64,000 nt of DNA from Leptodontidium sp. MPI-SDFR-AT-0119. Taxonomy: Eukaryota; Ascomycota; Leotiomycetes; Helotiales; Leptodontidiaceae. The notes beneath the pieces are model-generated. The model was given only the letters and a program-made list of their open reading frames with translations. It made no database searches and was not told where the DNA came from. The stretch is from assembly GCA_020726505.1 (NCBI GenBank), contig JAHLEZ010000010.1, positions 1,984,001-2,048,000 on the forward strand. Reading direction: 5' to 3'. The translations under genes and the position numbers were made by a program. Positions 33,705 to 45,399 of this stretch are shown one piece after another (position 1 is the stretch's first letter; every line of letters begins with the position of its first letter).

Positions 33705-34986
33705 GGTCGCGAGCTGAGCTCGATAGACAGTTGCTGCAAACAAGCAAGCAACAGCGGTCGGTTGGTTGGTCGAATTAGCTGTGTTGTGCTTTGTTGGCGA
33801 CCTGGGATTCGCAGATCGGTCTGTGGAGGAAGCTAGAAGGTTGAGGCGCGAGAAGAGGAAGGATGTTCCTGGACTTCAACACCAACAACAGCAGAAGGAA
33901 CGACAGCGACGACGACGAGAACCGTGGGAGGAACCACTGAAGGTTGAACGGAGAGGAAGTCGGTGAGGTGCGGTGAGGTGAGTGGGAGGATGATTTGCCT
34001 TTCCCAGGGTCTGCTGCAGTGGGCAGAGAGTGGTCAATGAGTTGAGAGAGGGGAGGAGGTCTGTGTAGCTGCGATTAATAGGCGAGCATGGGTGTCAGTG
34101 GGTGGATGATGTTTTGAAATGACGGTATCTGTGGCGTGAGAGGGGAGCTAAGATAATTTAAAGCCCTCTTTCAAATATGTACCACAAAGACGACTGTGCC
34201 TACAGTTTCTATTTCTGTTCCTTTCATCACATTATCATTATCGTTATTTGATCTTCAATTAGTAAACATAGAAATACGCACTGTGCAACGTCCGTCATCC
34301 GGAATGCCACGGCACTTCCACGCTCAACATATTCCTGCATTACGATGACTTACTTGCTGCGGACTCCATTTTCGTGAGGCTGGCCTCGGCAATCTCACCG
34401 TGCAGCAGAACCCATAGACAAGCATCCTGACCCGAAGCTACGAACGAACGAACGGACGACGAGCTGCGAACATGTGGATCGGCTGGGTCAGCTCAACGCC
34501 ATGCAAACCCGTTCAGGATAATAATATAATCCTACTTACGCAGCTCGTACTTTACCAAGTAACAGAAAATGAAGCATCATTTAATGATAATTTTATCCGC
34601 AGGCCGTTGTCTGCAAAGATTATTCTTGTGGAAATGAGTTCTGGCCAGAAACCCGGGAGCCGGAGCGGCAAGTGAAATCGGATAGCGAAGCCGAGATCTA
34701 AACTCAATTCAAGCTCCGCGAACCGACCAGGCACAGTCTAGAAGCCTCATGAGAAGTGAATAACTAAGTAATTAGTACAACTTCACGACAATAGCTTGGA
34801 GCGGATGAAACTCTTCTTTATCTAGAAAATAAGATAAGAGCCTAAAGGAGTCGCTACCTCGGTAGGTCAGTACACGGGCAGCTCCAGGTTGTGAAAGCGT
34901 GCACAAACGTGACCTTGACATATGTGACCTTACATAATATGATTGATGGTATTGACTGACCCTAGAATCTATTGGCGGCCTATAGT
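33705..34986. other. Intergenic region, no gene recognised
   Basis: About 1.28 kb containing the mam3 promoter (GC-rich, purine-biased to about 34060) and the 3' flank of the HET gene. Short ORFs have no pattern. No repeat with clear ends found. Confidence 0.45.
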
Positions 34987-36861
34987 TCAGGCCAGAGAAA
35001 ACATCTTCGTGTCCTCCCATACAGAAACACCATTGAGAATGTCCTCAAAATCTGGTCCCGCAAACTGTTTTGCAACGTTAAGGTACAAAAATTGAGTGCC
35101 ATTTGGCCGAAGTATCGCAGGCGTAGGCGCTCCACTGAGCATGCAGAGAATGTCTGACTCCCTAACGGCATCATTCCCAAACCTTGAGGCCCAAATGTTT
35201 CCACGTGCTGTCAAGAAGAAGTCGTCCCGGACCAGAGATCTTCTGATGTTACCAATCATCAGTTTAACGCGGGGCGAATGGCAGTCTGTATCCTTCCCCT
35301 GGGCAAGAGCTATCTCGCAGGGCTCTTCGGCATTGCTTTGGACCCAGGACATGAAGACGAGGCTCGCAGCAGCGACCTCGGATTCGCTCTGATCGTAAAC
35401 CCTATCGACCATGTTTTCAAAAGGCTTAAGCCAATCATGAAGAACCACATTAGCAGAGACACCACGAATTTTAGCGGATGCTTCTAGGAGTTCGTAAATT
35501 CGACACGCTTGGGTTTTGAAATGCGTAGCTGCATTTGATTGCCCCGTCAGATGGTCCGCTACGGCGGAGATCGTATCAACTTGGACCCCTTCCAATAACA
35601 TCATACGTCCATCTGCGGAGAACGAAGGCTTTCCTCTTATTTTTGAAGTTAAGCTCGCCATGTGAGCCCTATTCGAAAAGTTTGGAACCCAGCTAGGAAT
35701 CTTCCCTTGAGTCCTGTCGAAGTGGCGCACATTGTCATTGTGCCGGACTCTCCACAAGAAACCAAGGTCACCAGTGTTCTCTGCAATGAATCTCGCGTAC
35801 GAGCGGCAGACATCCGAGAATTGTTTTGAATAATCTGGCTCCAACTCTTTAGGGATTTTTGCGAGCTTAGCGGCAGTCATGCTGAGGACGCTGTAAATCA
35901 TATCATGAGGGACTGTAGAGTAAAATGTGGCACGAGCCGCCATTTTGAGGACCAGATTCAGTCGACGGGCAAAGTTCATCATGCTGCCTGCTTCTAAGGC
36001 TTCTAGATCCTCGGGAGCGACGGGATTGTCAAAGAGGCGGTGGCCTCGCTCGGGATCCTGAAGCCAGACCCTGGTCTCTGAGATGGAGCCAAGTCCAGTG
36101 TCGTTTGGTCGAACCCACCATTCCATTCGGTAGGTATACAGAGAGAACATGCACCGAAGGCAGTCGAAAGGAACAAAGAGGCGGCCCAGGGCTAAGATGG
36201 GATCATTGCAGGCAGCAGCAGCCTCCTGAATGATCCAGACTCTGGAGAACCATGGTAGAGCAATGATTGCAAAGAAATCATTCGTAAATTCTTCGAAATT
36301 CTCTGAGACTTCGCTTTGAATGGGGTGTTGCTGTCTCATTATCAAATCAAAGCGTTCCTCCTGTGAAGTCTTCAGCGTAATTTCCATGGCCTTGTCGAAT
36401 ACTGCCGCCACCCTTCGCTCGGGAAGGTCTGGAGGATAGGGTCCCAGCCATCCTAATACCTGATTGGCAGAACTGTATATGTTTTTCATCCGAGGAATCT
36501 CCCTCAGTCGTTCTGCCATACTTTTCTGGTCTATACAGATCGCATCAACCCAGAGAAGCACGGGCAGCCCCTCGGCTTGCAAAAAATCAAAGTTTACAAG
36601 ATGGATACATTGCCAGTTCTGCACCTGCAAGAGAGCCTCATGCAAGTTTCGAGTAACGTAAAAGTCGTGTCCTTCAAGCTGAAGCCGGACGGTGTCATCG
36701 GGATAGCCCCAGACGTACGACAACGCCACGTACTGTGGTTTTGTCTCCAGCTGAAAGTGCTGCAGTCGGCAATCGAGCATATCGCCATTTCCTTTGTTCG
36801 TGATCCACAGCAGACGGATCTCCGTTTCCGATATTGGTTGGTATTCAAAGGCTGAAGCCAT
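34987..36861 (-). CDS. HET-domain (heterokaryon incompatibility) protein 1
   Basis: Intact single-exon ORF of 624 residues. The HET domain occupies roughly residues 40-200: YVALSYVWGYPDDTVRL (block 1), LPVLLWVDAICIDQKS (block 2), RMKNIYSSANQVLGWLG (block 3) and LPWFSRVWIIQEAAAA after it. The rest is a helical, divergent C-terminal region that often acts as the variable recognition part. HET proteins trigger cell death on contact between genetically different hyphae and are related to innate-immunity TIR-like modules; this specific protein's trigger is unknown. Neighbouring debris and two further HET genes within 20 kb make this an incompatibility-rich region. Confidence 0.9.
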   Translation of the reverse strand: MASAFEYQPISETEIRLLWITNKGNGDMLDCRLQHFQLETKPQYVALSYVWGYPDDTVRLQLEGHDFYVTRNLHEALLQVQNWQCIHLVNFDFLQAEGLPVLLWVDAICIDQKSMAERLREIPRMKNIYSSANQVLGWLGPYPPDLPERRVAAVFDKAMEITLKTSQEERFDLIMRQQHPIQSEVSENFEEFTNDFFAIIALPWFSRVWIIQEAAAACNDPILALGRLFVPFDCLRCMFSLYTYRMEWWVRPNDTGLGSISETRVWLQDPERGHRLFDNPVAPEDLEALEAGSMMNFARRLNLVLKMAARATFYSTVPHDMIYSVLSMTAAKLAKIPKELEPDYSKQFSDVCRSYARFIAENTGDLGFLWRVRHNDNVRHFDRTQGKIPSWVPNFSNRAHMASLTSKIRGKPSFSADGRMMLLEGVQVDTISAVADHLTGQSNAATHFKTQACRIYELLEASAKIRGVSANVVLHDWLKPFENMVDRVYDQSESEVAAASLVFMSWVQSNAEEPCEIALAQGKDTDCHSPRVKLMIGNIRRSLVRDDFFLTARGNIWASRFGNDAVRESDILCMLSGAPTPAILRPNGTQFLYLNVAKQFAGPDFEDILNGVSVWEDTKMFSLA

Positions 36862-38131
36862 GACGCCGGATTGTATGGCAGGTTGCAGTTGCAGGGTCTG
36901 ATCTGGCGAGGAATCGTGATATTAGGATGGTATTCCCCGTGCAAAAGTCTCTCTAGGGCTTCGGTGACACGAAATAACGTGGGTAAGGTGTTACGCTCTA
37001 GATTTTCTTCAGTCTTGAGCCTGCCAGCCTGCAAGGCTTCATTCGCTTCGGCGCTAGTTGCCAAAGTACGCCTTACCGTATTTAGTAATTCGCACCTCAC
37101 TTCATTACTTTATCGTAACTAACAACCTCCTCTACTAAACGGTCTGGCTCCTATCTACGGCTATTTTTTTATATAGACGTCTCAAAGAGAACTTTACTCC
37201 GTCCTTTAATAGTATATCTAGCTCTTTAATTATTACTCATTTTATCGGGCAGAGCAAGCTTCAGGTAGTCATTCGTTATTCTCCAACCTCCATATCTAAT
37301 CTTCTCTTATCTTCCGTCCTTATAAAAGCGCCCATGTCTCTACTGACGCTTGTCGTCTAGAGCCTGTTCCATCAGACCATCAATAAAGATGGCGGTCCGT
37401 CCCGCAAAAAACCCTGTAGCGATACTTACGAGCGACCGAATAAAAGACCAACATTCTATCTATTTCCCCCTGTTTAAAAGTCTTAGCCCGAAGCAAGATT
37501 GTGTGCATGCGAACTAAGGATTTAAATAACCTTTTCACCCTTGCAAACCCCATGTAGCCCAGAGGCCCAGACTGTTTTTGCTCAACCAAATCAAGGCAAA
37601 TAGCCGAGCCAAGAACGGAACAACAAGAAACTTCCAGACGAAAACTCAGAGATGGTTGTATTGTTCCCCCAATAGGCAACAGACCGTTGGGTTGGAAAGG
37701 CTTTGCAACATCACCACTGGCCAGTTCTCGAAGCTTTACGAAGGTCCCCTGTCATCGTTACTTCGGATTCAATAAGGTTAAATCACCCCTGGTCTATCCA
37801 CACGAGCCTCTGCAAGGACCCGTATCCAACCATATGTTCGGAATCGACCTGCTTTTGGACGAGAATCTACTTCGCCATCGGAAGGATCTAATGGGGCAAG
37901 ACTTTTACTTATCTCAACCACCAAGCATGTAGTCGAATTGCGCTGTTGAAGATGGCGGTGACTAGGAACATGATCTCACGAACAAGGACGAGGCAATCTA
38001 AGAAAGAAATTCATGTCTACAAAGTCTTCTCATAAGACTTGTGAACTCGACTTTCTTTGGTTCCAGAGCACAGGCTTGGGATCTTTTTCGAGACCTTCCC
38101 AACCTCTTCACAATACGGCAATCCTCTCACA
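36862..38131. other. Intergenic; coding-like remnant of unknown origin at 36870-37100 (minus)
   Basis: Just upstream of the HET gene a minus-strand frame reads ELLNTVRRTLATSAEANEAL and RLKTEENLERNTLP before running into the HET leader. It looks like real protein, but I do not recognise it, and further upstream (37120-37330) is AT-rich with no continuation. It may be a leftover of another gene or transposon. The 37380-38131 part contains the promoter of the GH71 pseudogene; no feature recognised. Confidence 0.35.
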
Positions 38132-41100
38132 ATGAGGTTTCTATTGGCTCTAGCACTGCTGCTAGTCCCAGCCCAAGTTCAAGCGCGGGCAGCATTTACA
38201 CATTTCATGGTATGTTATTATTGCCTCTCTGATTTGCTTCTGTAGCTAAGCTAACTTTTCGATTACAGGTAGGCAATGTCAAGACTGGCTTCACGCTTGC
38301 CGACTGGCGCAACGAGATTGTCCTCGCTCAGCAGGCGCACATTGACGCATTTGCGCTTAACGTGGCTGTCGGAGAAACTGGACCTCTAAGCGACGCATTT
38401 ACCGCTGCCAGCAGTCTAGGCTTCAAGCTGTTCTTCTCCTTCGATTACGCTGGCAACGGGCTTTGGGACCAAGGCGTCGTGACGAGTGTCATCAACCAGT
38501 ACAAAGCTAATGGCGCTTACTATGAACGCAACGGTGCACCACTGGTCTCGACGTTTGAAGGACCTCAAGTCGCTTCTCAATGGACCACCATTAAACAACA
38601 AACCGGCTGTTTCTTCATCCCCGACTGGTCTTCCCTGGGAGCGAATCTGCGGTGGTGCTGGGTGTAGCAGATGGACTTTTCAGCTGGGCAGCATGGCCAT
38701 ATGGTGCTGCCGACATGACCAATACTGTGGACGCTTCATACCTCGACTTCCTCGGCGGCAAGCCATATATGATGCCCGTCTCTCCATGGTTCTTCACAAA
38801 CATGCCAGGCTTTGCTGGTAAGAATTGGCTCTGGCGTGGAGATGATCTGTGGCACGATCGCTGGCAGCAGATATTTGCTCTCATGCCCGAGTTCATCCAA
38901 ATCATCAGCTGGAACGACTACGGAGTGTCCCACTACATTGGACCCCTCCACGAACAGTCCTACGAGGCCTTCACGAGGGGTCTGGCGCCTTTCAACTATG
39001 CTCGTGGTATGCCACACGACGGCTGGCGCGTTATGCTGCCCTTCTTGATCGATACTTACAAGAACGGCATTGCTTCCGTCACGCAGGAAAGTGTGGTGGC
39101 GTGGTATCGACTCAACTCCAACACTGCCTGTGCAAGTGGTGGCACAACTGGCAACACTTTGAGCCAGATGCAATGCGAACTGGCTCCCTCGGCCATTGCT
39201 CAAGACCGGATCTTCTACTCGCTTGTGCTCACCTCTTCTGCGTCGGTGACTGTGACTATTGGTGGAACCCAGCAGACAGGAACCTGGAGCGACACACCAG
39301 CAGGTGGGGTCAGAATCTACCATGGCAGTGTTCCATTCAACGGTGCAACTGGGAGTGTTGTCGTCGCCGTCGCGAAGACAGGGCTCACTCTGACGATGAG
39401 AGGAAATGCTATATCAGCAACTTGTGCCAACAGCGTTCAGAACTGGAATCCCTGGGTCGGCAGTGCTGTCGGCAGTGTCATCTCCCCTGTATCGGCGAAG
39501 ACGAATATGGCCAATCTGAAATGTATCGAAGGCACTGGACTGGGTGGCAAAGCAGGTCTCTGCAGCTTTTCCTGCCACTACGGCTACTGTCCATACTCCG
39601 AACGCACCTGCATAGCTTTCGGCGATCAGGTCAAAGAACCAACAGCTACTGGGGTCATCGGATATCCCGTTGCTTCTGTAGATGCCAGCGTCATTGGCCT
39701 CTGCAGCTGTGCATGCAATAGAGGCTACTGTCCCTCTGCTGTCTGCGGCACTACAAAATGTCACACTTTCTGCACCACCCTGGGCAGGACCATTCCCCAT
39801 CTGCTACAAACCAGTATGCATTGCCGGAAAAGGTACTGGCAACTTCGCTAGTCTTTGCAGCTGAAGCTGCACTGCCATGGGTAACCAAGTCCCACCACCA
39901 GCCTCCACTGACCTCTAGGGCTTTTACATTGGAGGAGACGACGATAATGGTCTTTGCGATTTTGTGTGCAGCCATGGGTACTGCCCTCCCACAGCTTGCT
40001 TCAATTCAGGCACGGGAATGGGCGGCATCTTTTTCGATCCTATACTGCCCGACAAAGCAGAAACCAGCTGGGGTGCTGATGTTGAGTCCTCGGGCGACGC
40101 CAGTCGCATTTGGAAGTTTTCGGAGGCTCTAGACCATGGTGAGACAACAAAGCAAGATACACGAGGTACGTTGACTCCGTTCCCATGAAAATTGTTCATC
40201 AAGCGAAAGCAGTACTAACTGCGCGATCTTGTAGGTATTGACCAAAAACTGTATCTACTTTACACCAATGTAGATGTCACAAACTGTGCTAGTGCGACAG
40301 ACAATAGCTGTGGAACCCCACCGAATTGCCCACAAGACGACATAAAGGAGATACCCTATCACTACATCCAAAAGGCCTTTTCCAATTACCACGCCGTCCT
40401 CCGTCAAATGAATGATGTCCTTGTAGTAAGCGCCATCATCAGTATGGAGGATATTACCCCCGTAGTCGACGATCTCGCCATGGAACCCTTTGTCGACACG
40501 TCAAACACAAGATTATGGCCATAATCGGAGGCGTCTTCGGAGTGGCCAGCTCAGCAATTGGGGTAGCTCGCTACCCTGGCTTTGGTGCCATATCTGGTGT
40601 GCTAGGAGGAGCAATGGGAATCATTGCCGGCGTCGAGACGAAAGATGTAGAGGCCGAGTATCTCAAGAACGTCACAGGAAATCTCCACGAGCGGGTGATC
40701 AACTCTTTAACGAGCATGCGAGCGGCCCTGCAGAAGTCAGGAGAAGCAATTCTCGACAGGGGAGATTTCAGCGGCTTCCAGCGAATGGCTCTCGATTTCG
40801 ACCCCACGAACCAAAAGAATTGGGGGTACAAGAGCGACATGGCCAAGTTCTTTGCGCTGATGGCAAGTACGCTACCCGCATCAAAGACTTCGGTCCCTTC
40901 CAGACGGCTCTCACAATACCCATGAAAGAGGGTCTTGTCAGCACCGTTTTGCTTTCCGCGAGACTCTACATCCTCCGAGATAGCTTGCCACTTGCTGACT
41001 GCATCGCCGGCGGTGGGAAGCGCATGGACTTTGAAAGTGACGGCACCGTCGAGCCTGCTACACGATTGAACGGCCTGGGCTCGGTCGATACGAAGGCCAG

Positions 41101-41507
41101 CCTGCAGCTACAAAAGAGGACATGTCCCAAATCCTCAAAAGTGACATCACCTACGATATCCTCTGGCTCAAGAGAGGGGTTATCATGGAGAACATCATCT
41201 ATGGCTCGGTTACGTGCCAGGATAAGACGGGCGACTACAGCGGCATCAACGACTTCGGCGATATCGATCCTAAGTACTCTGCTGGCGGGACTGGCTGGCA
41301 ATACCCATCGTGCTTCTGGAACCTTCCCGTCATGCACGTCAGGCCAGATTCCAGGGGGCTCAGCGGGGCTACGCCCTGCGCGATTTCAACTCGGGCAAGT
41401 CGAAAGCTGATGGTGGTATTGTTGGTGTGGATTACTTGCCGGAGCACTTGGTGGAAGTCTTCGATGAGTGGTATTGTAATTATGAATGTCCTCAGGTTGG
41501 GTGCTAA
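38132..41507 (+). pseudogene. Broken GH71 alpha-1,3-glucanase-type multidomain gene
   Basis: The intact ancestor would be a secreted mutanase (GH71) acting on alpha-1,3-glucan. Exon 1 (38132-38209) encodes a signal peptide MRFLLALALLLVPAQVQA; exon 2 begins 38269 with VGNVKTGFTLADW and NGLWDQGVVTSVINQYKANG. Near 38640 the frame shifts before VADGLFSWAAWPYG and ISWNDYGVSHYIGP. Cysteine modules (CSFSCHYGYCP, CSCACNRGYCP, CDFVCSHGYCPPTAC) follow, with another frame change near 39760 and in-frame stops TGA 39862 and TAG 39916. An intron 40166-40234 is still recognisable. A glycine-rich hydrophobic region (MAIIGGVFGVASSAIGVARY) and the end WYCNYECPQVGC lie in further frames, with shifts near 40500, 40865, 41100 and 41330. 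Five or six shifts and two stops make it a pseudogene. Confidence 0.85.
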
Positions 41508-42053
41508 GTATAGACTTAAAAATGGCTCCTAATACTTAGATACATGAAATAGATGGGCCGATTTGGGCTTAATGTTGCGGTGTGCCTAGCTTCACGAAGA
41601 CCTTAGCTAATTCCAATCCCATCGTTAATCATAAATACCAGAGAGCGATCTTCATTAATGAAAATCAACTGACTTGTGCAAAAGTCCGCTCAGGTGACGT
41701 GCCTCTCCCGTGTTTTTGACTCTCGGAACTCGCCTCGCAACAGACAAATTTCCTAGGATCCGTTGGATCGACAATGTTGTGGTCGAGCTGTCTAAGACTC
41801 AGCCGACCACTCTGCTTCGTTTCCACGGCATTGTTGGTCTTTTCAAAGGAAAACGAAAGTGGTGTAAGCTACTAGATGAGAGCTGTCTTAGGCTATCCCA
41901 ATCGAACTATTCTAGTAAAGGTGAAATTTACTTCTTCGCTGCTGACTTCACCTCACCTTGCGGAGCACCGAATATTGATGCCTGACTCAGCCTCAAATAA
42001 TGCGCAATATTTCTACTCCAACACCATCCTCCCGCTTCAACAACACCAACACA
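41508..42053. other. Intergenic region before the ubiquitin-like protein gene
   Basis: About 500 bases with no supported gene. It holds the 3' flank of the GH71 pseudogene and the promoter of the next gene; an in-frame upstream ATG at 42000 could extend that protein by 18 residues. Confidence 0.4.
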
Positions 42054-43042
42054 ATGTCAGATCGAGACTCATCCTGCCCGACACCTAACCGCCTCAAGCG
42101 CAGCCTACAGAATTCATCGATCTCGGGCCACGCGTTGCACTCCAACCTCCCTAAGCGCGTCAAGGAAAATTCTTCTACACCTTCCTCAATGTCAGATTCA
42201 GATTCAGACTCTGATATGGATTTCGACACCCCACTCGACGACGTCCCCCAGATCTACCAGACCATGCTCTCCAACAACCCCGCCGCCGTCACCTTCCTTT
42301 TCAGTCCTGCCTTCACCACTCCTCTTAAATCCTTGACTACAACTCTTGGTCGCGAGTACCACCTATCCGGCAAAGTTGTGCTCGAGGAGTTCCGTCGTCT
42401 TCTAGCCATCAAGCTCTTCACCGTCGATGAAGACGCCACCAAGATCAGCCCTACTCCTCTTAGTAAGCCCTTCCCTTCCATCACCCTCACCTTCCAACCG
42501 TCTATAGGTAGGAACCACTGCTAACCAAAGCCAACACAGTGGACAGCGTTTGGCACGCCGCTATCCTCGACACCCGCTTCTACGCTTCTCTCCAATCTGG
42601 CCTCGGACTCACCATTCACCACCGCCCCTTGCCAGCCGATCTCACCTCCTCCTTCTCTGAAGAACAAGAAGAAGAATTCACAGCCCGAGAGCGCCGCCTC
42701 GCAGTCATGGCCGGTATCTACAAAGCCTACTTCACCTCCTCTCCGCTCCAACGCCGAGTGCGACCCTTCCCCCCTATCGGAAAGCCCATCCACCTCCTAG
42801 AAGGCACCGGTATGCAAATCTTCGTCAAGGGAATAAAAGGGGAGACCCTGACTCTCAATGTTCGTAGCACCAGTCTCATTGAGGATATCAAGGCGACGAT
42901 TGAAGAGAAGAGTGGAGATCCGCAAGACTCGCAACGCTTGATTTGGAGGGGCAGGCAGTTGGAGGATGGCAGAACGTTGGCTTTCTACAAAATTGGGAGG
43001 GAGGAAACTTTCCATCTAGTCTTGAGACTGGCTGGATGTTAG
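42054..43042 (+). CDS. Protein with C-terminal ubiquitin-like domain
   Basis: Exons 42054-42462 and 42540-43042 (77-nt intron, phase 1) give 303 residues; starting at the ATG at 42000 would give 321. The N-terminal 60 residues are polar with a serine/aspartate run ([14 protein letters not shown]). A middle domain carries [21 protein letters not shown] and [20 protein letters not shown], a pattern with WHxxILDT that recurs in fungal proteins and in plant glycine-rich-domain proteins. The C-terminal 77 residues are a ubiquitin fold: [61 protein letters not shown]. It ends AGC rather than a di-glycine, so it cannot be conjugated and more likely serves as a docking domain (proteasome or p97). Function unknown. 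Confidence 0.82.
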
Positions 43043-44757
43043 ATTGTATCCTGGCATTTTTGATCCGGGATTACAGTTACTGGTGAATGGTTTGGTGCTT
43101 CGGAGATGTGATGTTCGTAGACGGATACTCAGAAGTTCCTAAGCGAAGCCCAAGGATTCTTCAAAAGTAGTAAATAGAGTCTTCATCTGGAGATCGTTTG
43201 CCGATTTGGGGGTGATACTCGGAGCTCCATGGTAATTTCATCTCCAGGCATTTCTCTCTCTCCGCTGTTGTGACCGAACCCCAAAACTAGTTCCTGGTGA
43301 TTAAAGGCTGAGGGATTAAACCGCCCGCCCCGCAGAGAGCCCCACCAACATGACAATATTCCTTCGGTTCATAACTTCTACAGCAGAGGAAGCCAAATCA
43401 AACTTTTGAACACCACTTAGTGACACAGGGTGACTCTTCCCACCAACCATTATTTCATCACACTTACTAACATCACTAGTTCTTCTGAGAATCGAGGTTC
43501 ATCTATACCCACTTATGGCTGTATCTCCATATAAGTCTACTTGCTTATAGAAGTATAAATCAAAGACCCAACACCATCTTAGAGTCAACAGGGCATTCCA
43601 CCACGATACGGAGATTGGCGGCAAGAAATACTTACCTACCCTTCCTTTAAATATGCAATTTCCCCCTCCAAATACTTTTCCACATGTATGCCCGTCGTAT
43701 TTCGAAGAATGATAGGAAAGCAGAGTGTTTGGGGAAGAAAGCCACTCTTAGGGAGCGGAGTCATTTGTTCACGTGCCTTACCGAGGCGCTACTGGGTATC
43801 GAAAAATAGTTGAAATAATTCCTTATCATGTGTAATAATTTGTAAAGCCAAAATTCATCCCATCACTTCTGGGCAACTTTAAGCGGTCTGTTGTTGTTCT
43901 GCGCTTGCATCTGGCTGGGTAAGCGAAACAGCGATTCAAAATCATAACCTATAGCTTCGATGGCCAGCCAGCTCTTATTGGCCCAAAGACGCGGAAATGG
44001 CGCATGTTCAGCTGCAAATAAACTTGTAATGCATTCCTTGGCTCAATGTAATACTTCAAGTTAATCTACATATCATTGATGTTGGGATTTCTCAGCTCAG
44101 TGCGCTGCATATCCCACAGCTATTCAAATTTGCTTTCAGAGGCAACCTTCTTGTGTCTACCTGATGAAATACGTAACCGAATAAGAGATTAATGCTGTGT
44201 ACGCTATGTGAGACCCCATTCAGCGTTCGCATCTTGCAATGCTGACGTCAGGTCTCCCTGGAACAGAACAAAACATGTCAAGTCTTGGCGCTCGCTTAGC
44301 TTTCAGGGTTTTGTTTACATCGGCGCGGGGTCTCAAAAGCAACATCAAATTTGTCTATGACTTCTTGGCGCAATAAAATAATGGAATAGTGTTGTGTAGA
44401 ATTATAATCCTCATGTTGATAAAAAGACATTGTTTATTTTCAGTCTTCAGGTTCACAAACTAGACTCATGTCATTCATCATGGTCCAGTCCAGGTGGTGC
44501 ATCAAGCAGACAAGGCACAAAGCCTAGACAAAAGAGAAAGGTCTCCATACAAAGCCTTTATTCCTAATTAGGCCAATCAACTCATTAACCGCACGGAACA
44601 ACCTGCCCCCGAAAAAAAAAATAACAGTGGCCTAACTTTCGAAAACAATGTTTCCCACTCCCCTACATATCTCGAATCTCAACTCTCTTCCCTCTCCTGC
44701 ACAAAGTGCAGGTCGAAGCACACCCACGAAAATTACATCAGCAGAAATCAAGCAATC
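43043..44757. other. Long intergenic region, nothing recognised
   Basis: About 1.7 kb without ORFs above the track cut-off and without obvious repeats, AT-moderate. Reads as ordinary intergenic DNA; the last 100 bases (C/T-rich, 44660-44750) are the likely promoter-proximal leader of the hydrolase. Confidence 0.5.
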
Positions 44758-45399
44758 ATGGCGTCCCCACCAATCACTTCTACAAGTGCCCTAGTCATCA
44801 TAGACGTACAAAACGAGTTTCTCGATTCGAAAGGAAACTTCCCCATCTCAGACGAGATCCGACCCTCCCTCCTTGCCAACCTCGCATCCCTCATCCCTCG
44901 CTTCAGAGAGTCCGACGGCCACATCATCTGGGTCCAAGCCATCTACGAAAACCGCGACACCGAACCAGAAGTCATGGCTGCCAAAGACAAGGGCGATGGA
45001 GTTGTCGGCAACAACACCTGGCTCGTAGCTGCTACCCACATCTTCTCCGTTCCATGCTGCGAGGACAAGACCTGGGGCTCCAAGATTTATCCTGAGGTGC
45101 TTGCACTGTCCGTGAAGGAGGATGTGGTTGTTTTCAAGCAAGGATACTCGGCGTATTGGAACGACAACAAAGGCCTCAGCACCGCTTTCAAGGAGAAGGG
45201 AATCACCGATGCGTACTTCTGTGGTGTTGCGTCTGGTACTTGTGTTCTGGCTACCATCATCGACACTGTTCAACATGGAGAGGTCAACGTGCACGCTGTG
45301 CTAGACTGCATGGGATGGAGAAGAGCAAACACACATGTCGAGGCTGTCAGACGTTTTGAAGAACTTGGAGTGGATGTTATCACCAGCGACCAGATCTGA
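44758..45399 (+). CDS. Isochorismatase-family cysteine hydrolase
   Basis: Single-exon gene of 213 residues with a Rossmann-like alpha/beta fold. The catalytic triad of the family is complete: Asp16 in ALVIIDVQNEF, Lys127 in VVVFKQGYSAYWN, and Cys162 in GVASGTCVLAT, preceded by the usual small-residue turn. Members hydrolyse isochorismate, nicotinamide, N-carbamoyl compounds or other amides; the sequence does not decide which. No signal peptide is present, so it is cytosolic, or released by unconventional secretion as proposed for some plant-pathogen homologues (an inference only). No functionally related neighbour. Confidence 0.9.
   Translation: MASPPITSTSALVIIDVQNEFLDSKGNFPISDEIRPSLLANLASLIPRFRESDGHIIWVQAIYENRDTEPEVMAAKDKGDGVVGNNTWLVAATHIFSVPCCEDKTWGSKIYPEVLALSVKEDVVVFKQGYSAYWNDNKGLSTAFKEKGITDAYFCGVASGTCVLATIIDTVQHGEVNVHAVLDCMGWRRANTHVEAVRRFEELGVDVITSDQI

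Noticed and set aside
38849..39721. 290-codon plus-strand ORF overlapping the GH71 region
   Set aside because: Its translation has no family pattern, while another frame over the same bases reads as GH71 and cysteine modules.
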